A DNA stretch of 64,000 nucleotides, from NCBI RefSeq assembly GCF_014655715.1, contig NZ_BNBM01000006.1:248001-312000 (forward strand), read 5' to 3'. The stretch's first letter is position 1. Each line of letters begins with the position of its first letter. The translations under genes and the position numbers were made by a program. Below are positions 44,511 through 53,754 of the stretch, piece after piece. Origin of the DNA: Streptomyces lanatus. GTDB lineage: Bacteria > Actinomycetota > Actinomycetes > Streptomycetales > Streptomycetaceae. A model generated the notes under the pieces. It made no database searches, was not told where the DNA came from, and saw only the letters and a program-made list of their open reading frames with translations.

Positions 44511-45245
44511 TCAGGCGTCCGTGCGCCGACGGCCGGCGAGCACGCCGTACGCCACGCCCAGCGCGCCCACGACGATGCCGACCACGCCCAGGACGCGGGC
44601 GGTGGTGTCACTGCTGTCGGCCGGTTCCGCGGCCTCGGTCTTCGCGGCGGCGGCCTCGGCGTCGTCGGAGTCGGAGGCCGCTCCGGCGGAGCCGTGGTGG
44701 TCGCCCTCGGCGGCGGACAGCGCGAGCACCGGCGCCGGGTTCTCGGGCTCCTCCTGGCCCTTCTGCGGGACCTCGATCCAGCGCACGACCTCCTTGTTGG
44801 AGTACGTCTGGATCGCCTTGAAGACGAGTTCGTCGGTGTCCTCGGGCAGGGTGCCCACGGAGACGGGGAACTTCTGGAAGAAGCCGGGCTGGATGCCGCC
44901 CTTGCCGTCGGCGGTCCAAGTGACCTTGGAGACGGCCTCCGTGATCTTCTTGCCGTGCATCTCCAGGGGCTTGTCCAGCGTGGTCTTGGTGACCTTGGCC
45001 GTCCAGCCGGGCACGGCCTCCGGCATCACGGAGGCCAGCGGGTGGTCGGTCGGGAAGGTGACCTCGAGCTTGGTCGTCGAGGCGTTGTCGCGCTCGTTGG
45101 GCACCTTGAAGTCGACGACCGCGTAACCGCCCTTGGCGGCGGTGCCCTCCGGCTGCACGCTGACGTGGGCGAAGGCGGGCACGGACAGGGCGAGCACGGC
45201 GGTGCCGGCCAGGGCGCCCGCGGCGGCGATACGAGAGGCCTTCAT
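44511..45245 (-). CDS. YcnI/DUF1775 copper-associated secreted protein, 244 aa
   Basis: A signal peptide (to ...VPAFA, about residue 26) leaves an N-terminal mature His (HVSVQPEG), typical of YcnI proteins that bind Cu(II). The DUF1775 domain spans about 27-165 (GWTAKVTKT, SKVTWTADG), followed by a low-complexity Ala/Asp/Glu stretch and a C-terminal TM with RRRTDA. The ATG at 45245 is set by GGAG 8-9 nt upstream. It is linked to Sco with a 94-bp gap. Confidence 0.88.
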   Translation of the reverse strand: MKASRIAAAGALAGTAVLALSVPAFAHVSVQPEGTAAKGGYAVVDFKVPNERDNASTTKLEVTFPTDHPLASVMPEAVPGWTAKVTKTTLDKPLEMHGKKITEAVSKVTWTADGKGGIQPGFFQKFPVSVGTLPEDTDELVFKAIQTYSNKEVVRWIEVPQKGQEEPENPAPVLALSAAEGDHHGSAGAASDSDDAEAAAAKTEAAEPADSSDTTARVLGVVGIVVGALGVAYGVLAGRRRTDA

Positions 45246-45439
45246 TCGGAGCACTCCACTGTGAGTGAGATTCGGATTCCGGTGGTGAAGAGGAGTACGC
45301 GTGCGAAGGGGTGCCCGATCAGCGGGGAACGGCGGGAAGGAGCCGTCGTCGTTGGGATCCCGATCGGAAACGGGGCACGCGTGTGTGCCGCACGACGGCG
45401 GCCCTCATCCCACGTCAGTGGAGCGGTGGTCGCGTCGTG

Positions 45440-46297
45440 TCAGGCGGCGAGGGCGAACGCGCCGGCCGGCGGGCCGCGCCTGATCACCGTGTGCTGGAGG
45501 GCGACGGTGCGGGGTGCGGGGCGCGCCGATGACTCGGTGCGCAGGAAGCGCGGGCCCGCCTCGGGAGCCCCCGGCAGTCCGGCACGCAGGGCGCGCACCA
45601 GCGCGAGCGCCCCGCGCAGGGAACGTACGAGAGACCCCTCGGCGACCGAATGCGCCGAGAGCGTGGACATCTCGACGATCCGCAGCAGGGCCAGGTCCCC
45701 GCGGCGCAGCAACCACCCCGCGGCGACGGCCGCGAGCAGATGGGCCAGCAGCATCGGCAGGGACGGCAGCAGGGAGGCGGAGGAGTCGGAGGCGACGGAC
45801 ATGGCGTCCGCCGACCGGTGCGCGACATGGGCCCCGGCCCCCGAGCCCGCCCCTGTGTCCGGCCCGATCCGCGCCTCGGTGAGGAGCCGTTGGGCCTGGG
45901 CGGGGCTGATGGCCGCCGCGGCGCTGCCGCACACGAGCCGCGCGGCCAGCTCGACGAGCGCGGCGTCGGACGAGGCCGGGGACGGGGCGGCCGACGTAGA
46001 CCCCCCGAGCAGTGTCGTCCCGTGCTGCCCCAGCCCGAACAGCGTGTGCAGCACGGTCTGTCCGACCGCGAGCAGCGCCGCTATCCCGGGCAGCGAGCGT
46101 TCACGACCCGCGAGCGGCACGGTGACGGCGAGGACCCCCAGGAACCCCGCGCCCAGCGTCCACAGCGGAACCGTGGCGCAGGAGCCCAGCACATGACCGC
46201 ACCCGGCCAGCACGACGCAGACCGCGGCGAACACCGCGGCCCGCAGTATCCGGAGATCGCGTCCGGAGCGCACCGTGCGCGGGTGGGGGGCAGTCAT
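45440..46297 (-). CDS. Membrane protein of unknown function in the copper cluster, 285 aa
   Basis: Several TM helices (about 20-35, 47-62, 70-88, 118-132 and 180-196) and a basic C-terminal region; HVLGSCATVP near the N-terminus contains His and Cys. No known family was recognised. Its position upstream of the YcnI gene in the same direction suggests a role in copper handling (inference). The ATG at 46297 has a weak RBS. Confidence 0.7.
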   Translation of the reverse strand: MTAPHPRTVRSGRDLRILRAAVFAAVCVVLAGCGHVLGSCATVPLWTLGAGFLGVLAVTVPLAGRERSLPGIAALLAVGQTVLHTLFGLGQHGTTLLGGSTSAAPSPASSDAALVELAARLVCGSAAAAISPAQAQRLLTEARIGPDTGAGSGAGAHVAHRSADAMSVASDSSASLLPSLPMLLAHLLAAVAAGWLLRRGDLALLRIVEMSTLSAHSVAEGSLVRSLRGALALVRALRAGLPGAPEAGPRFLRTESSARPAPRTVALQHTVIRRGPPAGAFALAA

Positions 46298-46530
46298 GGC
46301 GGGCTCATCATCGCACTGGCCTTATGACCGCCATACGGCAGGTCCGCAAGATGACATACGACGACTTACGGACCGGAAGATCACGTTCTGATGTGGGCCG
46401 CCCCCACATACACCGATTCCCTCGTAGGCGCATCGACCATATGGGCGGCATCACGTCAATGATGTGCTTACGGCTGGGCACTCGCGGCAATACGTAACGG
46501 TATGTCGAGCCGCGGCCAGGAGGCTGGAGC

Positions 46531-46977
46531 ATGAGCATCTGGTGGTCACTCCATCTGCGCCGTGAAGCCGCGAGCGTCCCCCTCGCCCGGCGCCTGCTGC
46601 TCGGCACCATGGAGACGGCGGGCGTCGACCCCGACATCTCGTACGACCTCTCCGTCGCCCTCAGCGAGGCCTGCGCCAACGCCGTCGAACACGGCGGCGA
46701 CACGCCTGACGGCACCCCGCAGGCGTACCGGGTCACGGCCTATCTGGACGGCGAGAAGTGCCATATCGAGGTCACCGACTCGGGCCCGGGTTTCACCGCA
46801 CCGCACCGCGCCCCGCGCCCGGCGTCCTCCGACGCCGAGGGCGGCCGCGGCCTGTGCCTCATCAGTGAGCTCGCCGACCACGTCCAGATCGGCAACAAGC
46901 CGGGACGGGGCGGAGCCGTGGTGAGCTTCGACAAGATCCTCAAGTGGCGCAAGGACGCGCCGTTGATGGCGGTGTAG
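46531..46977 (+). CDS. Anti-sigma-type HATPase (RsbW-like) regulatory protein, 148 aa
   Basis: A GHKL ATPase domain: N-box ALSEACANAVEHG, G1 VTDSGPGF and G2 EGGRGLCLI. Small stand-alone kinases of this kind bind sigma factors or anti-anti-sigma proteins in Streptomyces. A GGAGG lies 8 bp before the ATG. It is convergent with the beta-lactamase-like gene (9 bp apart). No cognate partner is adjacent. Confidence 0.87.
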   Translation: MSIWWSLHLRREAASVPLARRLLLGTMETAGVDPDISYDLSVALSEACANAVEHGGDTPDGTPQAYRVTAYLDGEKCHIEVTDSGPGFTAPHRAPRPASSDAEGGRGLCLISELADHVQIGNKPGRGGAVVSFDKILKWRKDAPLMAV

Positions 46978-46986
46978 CGCCGACGC

Positions 46987-48075
46987 TCACGCTGCGTCCA
47001 GGTCCGCGAGCAGCCCCATGACCAGCGCGTCCACCGGCCGGGGATTCCCGTCGGTCTGCTCGCTGAAGGTGTTGACCATCATGACCACCGCGGTCCCCGT
47101 GCGCCGGTCGAACGCCGCGCAGGTGCTGAAGCCGCCGGTGCCGCCGTTGTGCCAGGTCATGGTCCGGCCGCCGGGCAGCGCGCTGATGTGCCAGCCGAGC
47201 CCGATCCGCAGGTCCTGGTCCACGGTGAAACGAGGGCGCTGGGTCAGTTCGATCGCGGCCCGCAACGGCGAGTGCGCCGGGCGCAGTTGGGCGTCGAGAT
47301 AGCGGAGCATGTCGTCGGCGGTGCTGTAGATGGAGCTGCCGGCGGCGCTGAGCACATGATCGTGCCAGTCCGGAACGCGCTCCCCTTCGAGATGTCCGAC
47401 CGCCTTGCGGGCGGCCATGTCCGGCCGAAGGGTCGTCGTGGTGTCGGACAGCCGCAGCGGTGCCGTCACGGTGCGCCGCAGCATCGCGTCCACGTCGTCG
47501 AAGGCCAGCGCCTGACCGAGCAGTCCGAATCCGAGGTTGGAGTACTGGTAGGCGGTGCCCGGCTCGGTGCTCAGGGTCGTCTCGGCCAGACCGGCGGCCA
47601 GGTCGGCCGTGGTGTAGTGCGCGTACGGGTCGTAAGGGTCCGCGTCGGCAAGGAGATTCGGCGGCAGTGAGGGCAGCCCGGAGGTGTGGGTCGCCAGGTC
47701 GGCCAGGGTGATCCGCCGGGAGCCCTTGCGGGGGACGGGGAAGCCCGGGGGCAGCGTGAGCGGTGCGTCGAGGCGCACTCGGCCCGCGCACACCGCGCGT
47801 GCGAGCGCCGTGGCGGTCAGGGTCTTGCCGATCGAACCGAGCTGGAACACCGTCCTGCCGTCCGGCGCGCGGCCCTTCCGGGACGCCCCCGCCACATACC
47901 GGTGCCCGCCGCGGATGACTCCGCACACCGCGCTCGGGCTGCCGGCGGCCAGCGCATCGTCCAGCTGACGCCGCACCCGCTTGGCCAACTCGCCCTCGGC
48001 CGCCGTGGCGACCCGCGGTATCAGCGCGACACCGGTCCCGGCCGCCGTCGCGCCCAGGAACTTCCGTCGGTTCAT
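46987..48075 (-). CDS. Secreted beta-lactamase/DD-peptidase-like serine hydrolase, 362 aa
   Basis: A signal with twin arginine (MNRRKFLGATAAGTGVALIP) precedes a class C/AmpC-like domain: SIGK (SxxK nucleophile), YSN (YxN) and HNGG in place of KTG. The family includes esterases, D-aminopeptidases and beta-lactamases; activity cannot be chosen. GAGGAG is well placed before the ATG. An ATTACGTAAT palindrome (48127-48136) lies just upstream. Confidence 0.87.
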   Translation of the reverse strand: MNRRKFLGATAAGTGVALIPRVATAAEGELAKRVRRQLDDALAAGSPSAVCGVIRGGHRYVAGASRKGRAPDGRTVFQLGSIGKTLTATALARAVCAGRVRLDAPLTLPPGFPVPRKGSRRITLADLATHTSGLPSLPPNLLADADPYDPYAHYTTADLAAGLAETTLSTEPGTAYQYSNLGFGLLGQALAFDDVDAMLRRTVTAPLRLSDTTTTLRPDMAARKAVGHLEGERVPDWHDHVLSAAGSSIYSTADDMLRYLDAQLRPAHSPLRAAIELTQRPRFTVDQDLRIGLGWHISALPGGRTMTWHNGGTGGFSTCAAFDRRTGTAVVMMVNTFSEQTDGNPRPVDALVMGLLADLDAA

Positions 48076-48118
48076 GTAACTGCTCCTCGCTGTCGGGTCG
48101 GTACCGCCACTACGAGAA

Positions 48119-48136
48119 TTTACGTCATTACGTAAT
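48119..48136. promoter_or_regulatory. Candidate operator: TTACGTCA/TTACGTAA repeats
   Basis: Two near-identical 8-mers in tandem end with the perfect 10-bp palindrome ATTACGTAAT (48127-48136), in the divergent promoter region of the serine hydrolase and dioxygenase genes. The regulator is unknown. Confidence 0.4.
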
Positions 48137-48256
48137 AACAGAGCAAGCTCTTATGGCGAGCCCCCAAGCACCCCCAAGCACGCCCAAGGCACCCCCACGG
48201 GCCGTTCAGCCTCCACAGCACTCACAGCCACAGCACAGCGCCACCTCAACCCGCTG

Positions 48257-49174
48257 ATGGGCGACATCCCTAACTTCCTGCTCATGACGGGAATCCACAG
48301 GGACAAGACGATCACCCGGCGCCGCGCCCTCGCGGTGACCGGAGGCACGGTCGCGTCGGGCGGGCTGGCTGTCGCCGGTTACCAGGCCGCCTTCGCCGAG
48401 ACCGCGACCACCACCGGGAGCGCCTCGGAGAGTTCGGGCACCTGCATGACGCTGATGTCCAGCGTCACCGAAGGCCCGTATTACCTCGACGGCGCCCTGG
48501 TGAGAAAGGACATCACCGAGGGCAAGAGCGGTGTCCCGCTGACGCTGCGCCTCACCGTCGTCGACGCCACCGACGGCTGCACCCCGGTCGAGGGCGCCGC
48601 CGTCGAGATCTGGCACTGCGACGCCTGGGGCTACTACTCCGGCTACACCACGGCCAACCCCGGCGGCTCCGCGCCCGCCGAGAGCGAGGACGGCTCGACC
48701 GCCGACGACAAGACGTATCTGCGGGGTTACCAGGTCGCCAATGCCAACGGGGTCGTCAAGTTCGAGACGATCTTCCCCGGTTGGTACACCCCGCGCACCT
48801 GCCACATCCACCTCAAGGTCCACACCGGCGGCCAGAAGGAGGACGGCACCTACGAGGGCGGCAAGGTCAACTACACCGGCCAGCTGTTCTTCGACGACGA
48901 GATCGCCCAGGAGATCCTCACGCTGGAGCCGTATTCGAAGCACTCCGGCAGCTACACCACCCTCGACAACGACATGGTCTACGACGGCGGCGGCGCCTCC
49001 AGCGGACTGCTGACCCTCAAGGCCGTCCACAAGAAGGACCCCTCGAAGGGCTACAAGGGCTCCCTCACGATCGGCGTCGACCCCGACGCGGAGAACACGG
49101 GCGCGGGCGGGGGCGGTGGCGGTGAGGGTGGCACCCCGCCGAGCGACGCCCCGTCGGCCTCCGCCTCCTCTTAG
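48257..49174 (+). CDS. Tat-exported intradiol ring-cleavage dioxygenase, 305 aa
   Basis: A Tat signal (TITRRRALAVTGGTVASGGL) precedes an intradiol dioxygenase domain: VTEGPYYLDG (Fe Tyr), PGWYTPRTCHIHLKV (Tyr, His, His), and KVNYTGQLFFDDE. Members cleave catechols between the hydroxyls; extracellular Streptomyces forms are tied to lignin-derived aromatics. The C-terminus is a Gly/Ser-rich tail. An ATG at 48284 is an alternative start. The next gene begins 10 bp on, with its RBS over this gene's stop. Confidence 0.9.
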   Translation: MGDIPNFLLMTGIHRDKTITRRRALAVTGGTVASGGLAVAGYQAAFAETATTTGSASESSGTCMTLMSSVTEGPYYLDGALVRKDITEGKSGVPLTLRLTVVDATDGCTPVEGAAVEIWHCDAWGYYSGYTTANPGGSAPAESEDGSTADDKTYLRGYQVANANGVVKFETIFPGWYTPRTCHIHLKVHTGGQKEDGTYEGGKVNYTGQLFFDDEIAQEILTLEPYSKHSGSYTTLDNDMVYDGGGASSGLLTLKAVHKKDPSKGYKGSLTIGVDPDAENTGAGGGGGGEGGTPPSDAPSASASS

Positions 49175-49184
49175 GAGTACGGCC

Positions 49185-50012
49185 ATGAGCAGCCACGAGG
49201 ACGACGCGCTGGCCCAGGCCGCCGTGACCGCGCTGACCGGGCAGCTGGCCCTGGCTCCCAAGCCGGGCCTGCCCGACCCGCGCGACCTCGGTGCCTGTGT
49301 CACCCGCCGGGACCACTGCATGCTGCGCTGGTCGGCGAAGTCGCTCGCCCCGGGCCTCGCGGCGATGGCCGCCGCCGCCCGCCGCACGGGCGAGCCCACC
49401 CCGGGGCTCCGTACGGAACTCGGCGCGATCGGCAGATGCACCGAGCACTCCGTGGGCCTCGCGGGCGGCGGTCACCGGGGCGCCCTCTGGGCCCTCGGCC
49501 TGCTGGTCGCCGCCGCCGCACTCGACCCCCGGGCCGGAGCACGGGACGTCGCGGCGACCGCCAAGCGCATCGCCGCCCACACCGACAAGCGCGCCCCGCG
49601 CAGACCCTCCCGGGGCTCCTCGGTATCCGCGAAGTACGGCGCCGCCGGGGCACGCGGCGAGGCACGGGCCGGATTCCCGCACGTACGGCGAGCGCTTGAC
49701 GCCCTTATTAACTCCCGCTTGGCCGGCGCCACGGAGGAACAGGCCCGCCTGGACGCCCTGCTCACGGTGATGTCCACCCTCCAGGACACCGAACTGCTCT
49801 ACACGGCAGGCCCCCTGGGCCTACGCCAGGTCCAGGCAGGCGCCCGCGGAGTCCTGGAGGCAGGCGGCACGGCGACAAAGGAAGGCGCACAGGCCCTGTC
49901 GTCCCTCGACACCGAGTTGCACACACGCGCGTGGAGCCCACGGGGGAGCGCGGGCCTACTGGCAGGAGCCCTGTTCCTGGACTCAATACCGGTAATGATC
50001 CACGCCGCCTAG
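49185..50012 (+). CDS. CitG/MdcB-like triphosphoribosyl-dephospho-CoA synthase, 275 aa
   Basis: The N-terminal PKPGLPDPRDLGAC and the helical body with AGFPHVRRALDAL and STLQDTELLYTAGP resemble the CitG/MdcB family, which makes the prosthetic group of citrate or malonate lyase. The nucleotide-binding region is less conserved than in true CitG, and no lyase subunit is nearby, so function is uncertain. TTAGGAG before the ATG overlaps the upstream stop. Confidence 0.78.
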   Translation: MSSHEDDALAQAAVTALTGQLALAPKPGLPDPRDLGACVTRRDHCMLRWSAKSLAPGLAAMAAAARRTGEPTPGLRTELGAIGRCTEHSVGLAGGGHRGALWALGLLVAAAALDPRAGARDVAATAKRIAAHTDKRAPRRPSRGSSVSAKYGAAGARGEARAGFPHVRRALDALINSRLAGATEEQARLDALLTVMSTLQDTELLYTAGPLGLRQVQAGARGVLEAGGTATKEGAQALSSLDTELHTRAWSPRGSAGLLAGALFLDSIPVMIHAA

Positions 50013-50026
50013 GGGCAACCCCCCAG

Positions 50027-50075
50027 GGGCGCGGGGAACTGCGCGACCAGCCACGATCCACCCGCAGCCCGCAAC
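50027..50075. repeat. Dispersed Streptomyces intergenic repeat (GGGGCGCGGGGAACTGCGCG-type)
   Basis: The string beginning GGGGCGCGGGGAACTGCGCG and continuing ACCAGCCACGA closely matches a sequence I know to recur many times in Streptomyces genomes, usually in intergenic gaps. It lies just before the pepP-side terminator. Confidence 0.6.
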
Positions 50076-50108
50076 GATGGCCGGACACCCCTCCGGTACC
50101 CGGCCATC
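50076..50108. terminator. Bidirectional terminator between CitG-like and pepP genes
   Basis: GATGGCCGG (50076-50084) pairs with CCGGCCATC (50100-50108) between two convergent genes. Confidence 0.75.
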
Positions 50109-50117
50109 AATCACACA

Positions 50118-51584
50118 TCAGCCCTTGAGTGAGGCCATCCAGCTCTCCACCTCATCCGACCGCCGAGGAAGCCCAGCAGACAGATTCCGGTTCCCCTCCG
50201 CCGTCACCAGGATGTCGTCCTCGATCCGCACCCCGATCCCCCGATACTCCTCCGGCACCGTCAGATCATCGGCCTGGAAGTACAGCCCGGGCTCGACGGT
50301 CAGCACCATCCCCGCCTCCAGCGTGCCGTCGACATACGACTCCACGCGCGCGGCGGCACAGTCATGGACGTCCATGCCGAGCATGTGCCCGGTGCCGTGC
50401 AGCGTCCACCGCCGCTGGAGGCCCAGCTCCAGCACCCGCTCCACCGGCCCCTCGACCAGCCCCCACTCCACGAGCCGCTCGGCGAGCACCCGCTGCGAGG
50501 CGTCGTGGAAGTCCCGGTACTTCGCCCCCGGCTTGACGGCCGCGATCCCGGCCTCCTGGGCGTCGTACACGGCGTCGTAGATCTTCCGCTGGATCTCGCT
50601 GTACCGCCCGTTGATGGGCAGCGTGCGCGTGACGTCGGCGGTGTAGTACGTGTGCGTCTCGACGCCCGCGTCGAGCAGCAGCAGCTCACCGGAGCGCACG
50701 GGTCCGTCGTTGCGCACCCAGTGCAGCGTGCAGGCGTGCGGACCTGCGGCGCAGATGGAGCCGTAGCCGACGTCGTTGCCCTCGACACGCGCGCGGAGGA
50801 AGAAGGTGCCCTCGATGTAGCGCTCGGAGGTCGCCTCGGCCTTGTCGAGGACCTTGACGACGTCCTCGAAGCCGCGGACGGTCGAGTCGACGGCCTTCTG
50901 CAGCTCGCCGATCTCGAAGTCGTCCTTGACCAGCCGCGCCTCGGACAGGAAGACCCGCAGCTCGTCGTCCCGCTCGGCGGTGACCTTGTCGGTGAGAGCG
51001 GCCTCGATGCCGGCGTCGTAGCCCCGTACGACACGCACCGGACCCGTCGCCTCGCGGAGCTTGTCCGTGAGCTCGCGCACATCGGACGCGGGGATGCCGT
51101 ACAGCGTCTGCGCCTCGGTCAGCGAGTGCCGGCGGCCGACCCACAACTCGCCCTGGCCGGAGAGCCAGAACTCGCCGTTCTCCCGGTCGGAGCGCGGCAG
51201 GAGGTAGATCGTCGCCTGGTGGCCGTCCGCGACGGGCTCCAGGACGAGCACGCCGTCCTCGGTCTGGTTGCCGGTGAGGTACGCGTACTCGACCGACGCC
51301 CGGAAGGCGTACTCGGTGTCGTTCGAGCGCGTCTTGAGGTTGCCCGCGGGGATCACGAGACGCTCGCCCGGGAACCGCGCCGACAGCGCGGCGCGCCGTG
51401 CGGCGGTCTCGGCGGCCTGGGCGATCGGCTCCAGGTCATGGAGCTCCGTGTCGGCCCAGCCGGACTTCATGTTCTCGGCGAGCTCGTCGGACACGCCCGG
51501 GTACAGGCCGTTCTTGCGCTGCTTGATCGGCTCCTCGGACTCGGTCTCCGGGGTCTCCGGGGTGAGCTCGTCGGCCACGGTCAT
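50118..51584 (-). CDS. Aminopeptidase P (Xaa-Pro aminopeptidase), 488 aa
   Basis: M24B metallopeptidase: an N-terminal APP domain (about 60-220) and a pita-bread catalytic domain with the five metal ligands in LLLDAGVETHTYYTADVTRT (two Asp), GTGHMLGMDVHD (His), TVEPGLYF (Glu) and GVRIEDDILVT (Glu). It removes N-terminal residues before proline. The ATG at 51584 abuts AGGAGG; a GTG at 51578 has better spacing and may be the real start. Confidence 0.94.
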   Translation of the reverse strand: MTVADELTPETPETESEEPIKQRKNGLYPGVSDELAENMKSGWADTELHDLEPIAQAAETAARRAALSARFPGERLVIPAGNLKTRSNDTEYAFRASVEYAYLTGNQTEDGVLVLEPVADGHQATIYLLPRSDRENGEFWLSGQGELWVGRRHSLTEAQTLYGIPASDVRELTDKLREATGPVRVVRGYDAGIEAALTDKVTAERDDELRVFLSEARLVKDDFEIGELQKAVDSTVRGFEDVVKVLDKAEATSERYIEGTFFLRARVEGNDVGYGSICAAGPHACTLHWVRNDGPVRSGELLLLDAGVETHTYYTADVTRTLPINGRYSEIQRKIYDAVYDAQEAGIAAVKPGAKYRDFHDASQRVLAERLVEWGLVEGPVERVLELGLQRRWTLHGTGHMLGMDVHDCAAARVESYVDGTLEAGMVLTVEPGLYFQADDLTVPEEYRGIGVRIEDDILVTAEGNRNLSAGLPRRSDEVESWMASLKG

Positions 51585-51746
51585 CCTCCTCGATACGGCA
51601 CTGGACCCCGTCCATCGTACGGTCGTACGGGACGGAGCCCAGGGACGAAGAGGCCGTTGCCCGCCACTGCTATGGCGCGGGCCACATGCCTGTTATGAGG
51701 AGTGACCGAGAGGCCACGAGCCGCTACTCGAATGGGCCACGGCCCG

Positions 51747-53252
51747 CTATTCGAAGCGCGCGGCCAGCAGGACGACGTCCTCGTCGCTGTCCGCCCGGTC
51801 CACCCCGTCCGGCAGCACGGTCCGCAGGACATGGTCGACGACGGCGTCCGGGTCGTGCCTGAGCGCCCTCGGCACCCCGGCGGCCGCCGCGTGCAGCCGG
51901 GCGAAGGCGCGGTCGGTGGCGTCGCCGGTGCGGTGCAGCAGCCCGTCGGTGTACAGCAGAACCGTCTCTCCGGCTTCGGCGGTCAGCTCCACGCTCGGCG
52001 CCTCCCAGCAGGCCAGCATGCCCAGCGGGGCGGAGACGGAGGTCTCCACGAACTCGGTGCGCCGGTCGCCGATCAGCAGCGGCGGGGCGTGCCCGGCACC
52101 GGCGAGCGTGATCTTGCGCAGGGCGGGCTCGCAGTAGGCGAACAGGGCGGTGGCGGAGCGGGCCGGCTCGGTGAGTCTGAGCAGCAGCTCCAGGTCGGAC
52201 AGGACCGCGACCGGGTCCTCGCCCTCCATCACGGCGTACGCGCGCAGGCTGGCCCTGAGCCGTCCCATCGCGGCGACCGCGCTGGGCCCGGACCCGGTCA
52301 CCGAGCCGACCGCGAGGCCGAGCGCGGCATCCGGCAGCGGCAGCGCGTCGTACCAGTCGCCGCCCCCGCGCGGGCCGGTGCTGTGCCGGACGGCCAGCTG
52401 CACGCCCGCCATGCGGGGCAGCCGGGAGGGCAGGAGTTCGTCGGCCATCGTCCGCATGCACGCGCGCGTGCGCTCGACCTCCAGGAGCCGCGCCAGGTGC
52501 TCGGTGGCGTAGCGCGTGTACAGGCCGATGAGGTGGCGCTGGCGCTCGGCCGGTTCGGCGGGCTCGTCGTACAGCCACACGGCGGCGCCGAGACGGCCCG
52601 CGGCATCGGTGGCCAGGGGGAGGGCGTAGCTGGCGGCGTAGCCGAGGCGGGCGGCGACCTCGCGGTGGCGCGGGTCGAGTCCGTCCTCGGAGAGCAGGTC
52701 GGGCTGGGCGATCTCGCCGTCTCCGCCGGGCAGTCCGTCGAGGATCCTCCCGTACGACATCGCGCTGCGCGGCACGGTCTCGATGTGCCCGAGGTCCGCG
52801 CGGGCGAGGCCGAGGCCGATGGTGGTGTCGGGGCCGAGTCCGTCCGCCGGTTCCAGGACGACAAGGCCGCGCCGGGCGCCGACGAGGGCGGATCCGGCGC
52901 GCAGCAGTTCCTCCAGGGCCTCGGCGAGCGTGGCCGTGCGGGCCAGGCGTTCGGTGAGTTCATGGAGGGTCGTGAGGTCCGAGACCCAGCCGGCGAGACG
53001 GTCCTGGAGCAGCGCGCCGGGTGCGTTCGGCGGAGTGACCGCCGAGGTGCCCGCGGGCGCGGGCGCGACAGTGTGTGCGGGCGAGGGAACCGTCGAATCG
53101 ATTCCGGCCACTTTCGGAGGGTGAGGGGCGTTCATGGCGTCCGGCTTTCCGACCGGTGCGTATTGCTCAAAAGCATCGCAAACCCCCATGTCATTCTGCG
53201 CCGCTAGCAGTGTCTCCACATGTACACGCACTCGTAAGGGGATGTCCAGCAT
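51747..53252 (-). CDS. GAF-PP2C (SpoIIE-like) serine phosphatase, 501 aa
   Basis: A GAF-like sensor domain (about 95-240: LHELTERLARTATLAEALEE, then GRRGLVV-like core) precedes a PP2C/SpoIIE phosphatase domain (about 270-501) with GGDWYDALPLPD and TALFAYCEP. Such proteins dephosphorylate anti-anti-sigma factors, matching the RsbW-like genes in the region. Starts at 53252, 53189 and 53135 are possible; 53252 (MLDIPLRVRV) looks most conserved. Confidence 0.86.
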   Translation of the reverse strand: MLDIPLRVRVHVETLLAAQNDMGVCDAFEQYAPVGKPDAMNAPHPPKVAGIDSTVPSPAHTVAPAPAGTSAVTPPNAPGALLQDRLAGWVSDLTTLHELTERLARTATLAEALEELLRAGSALVGARRGLVVLEPADGLGPDTTIGLGLARADLGHIETVPRSAMSYGRILDGLPGGDGEIAQPDLLSEDGLDPRHREVAARLGYAASYALPLATDAAGRLGAAVWLYDEPAEPAERQRHLIGLYTRYATEHLARLLEVERTRACMRTMADELLPSRLPRMAGVQLAVRHSTGPRGGGDWYDALPLPDAALGLAVGSVTGSGPSAVAAMGRLRASLRAYAVMEGEDPVAVLSDLELLLRLTEPARSATALFAYCEPALRKITLAGAGHAPPLLIGDRRTEFVETSVSAPLGMLACWEAPSVELTAEAGETVLLYTDGLLHRTGDATDRAFARLHAAAAGVPRALRHDPDAVVDHVLRTVLPDGVDRADSDEDVVLLAARFE

Positions 53253-53754
53253 TGTCCTGCTGGGATTCCTGGTGTCCGTGGGTAACCTGAACACTCCGCG
53301 GAGACCTCTTGCACAAAGGCAAAGTTGGCTTAAAACTGCTTCAGGGAACGGGGTATTGCGGTCGACTGGTTTCGCTCCACAGAGCGTCACAGCGGTCGTG
53401 ATGGGTACGTACTCGGTGAAGGCCAGGGGTGGTTGACAACCGCCCGGAACCTGGTGACGGACCCGGGCGTCTTAGCCACCGACGATCGTGCCCCATCCTC
53501 CCGTGGCGGAGGCGAAGAGAAATACGCGCGACGGCAAAACGCCAGACTTCGCCACCCCGCGCCACGCCCATGCTTTTGGTAGACGCAGTATGGACGAGGC
53601 TGCCGCGGAAGCAGCCAACGCTCGACCCATAGGGGTTTCCCTTGCTCAAGGCAGGGGTGTGATGCGCCATTAGGTACGCACAGTGCAGTGATCGACACAT
53701 GGTGTGATGTGGTCCACGGTGTTGCCAGCGGTGCAACGGAAAGGACGAGCGCTC
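53253..53754. other. Intergenic region upstream of Prim-Pol-like gene, with palindrome
   Basis: About 500 bp between divergent genes, AT-richer than the average here. A near-perfect 19-bp palindrome GGGTGGTTGACAACCGCCC at 53427-53445 contains a TTGACA hexamer, so it may be an operator over a promoter. No ORF has a supported start. Confidence 0.45.

Noticed and set aside
51616..51629. CGTACG repeat pair (CGTACGGTCGTACG) upstream of pepP as an operator
   Set aside because: Each half is itself a common palindrome in this GC-rich DNA, and the spacing gives no specific support.
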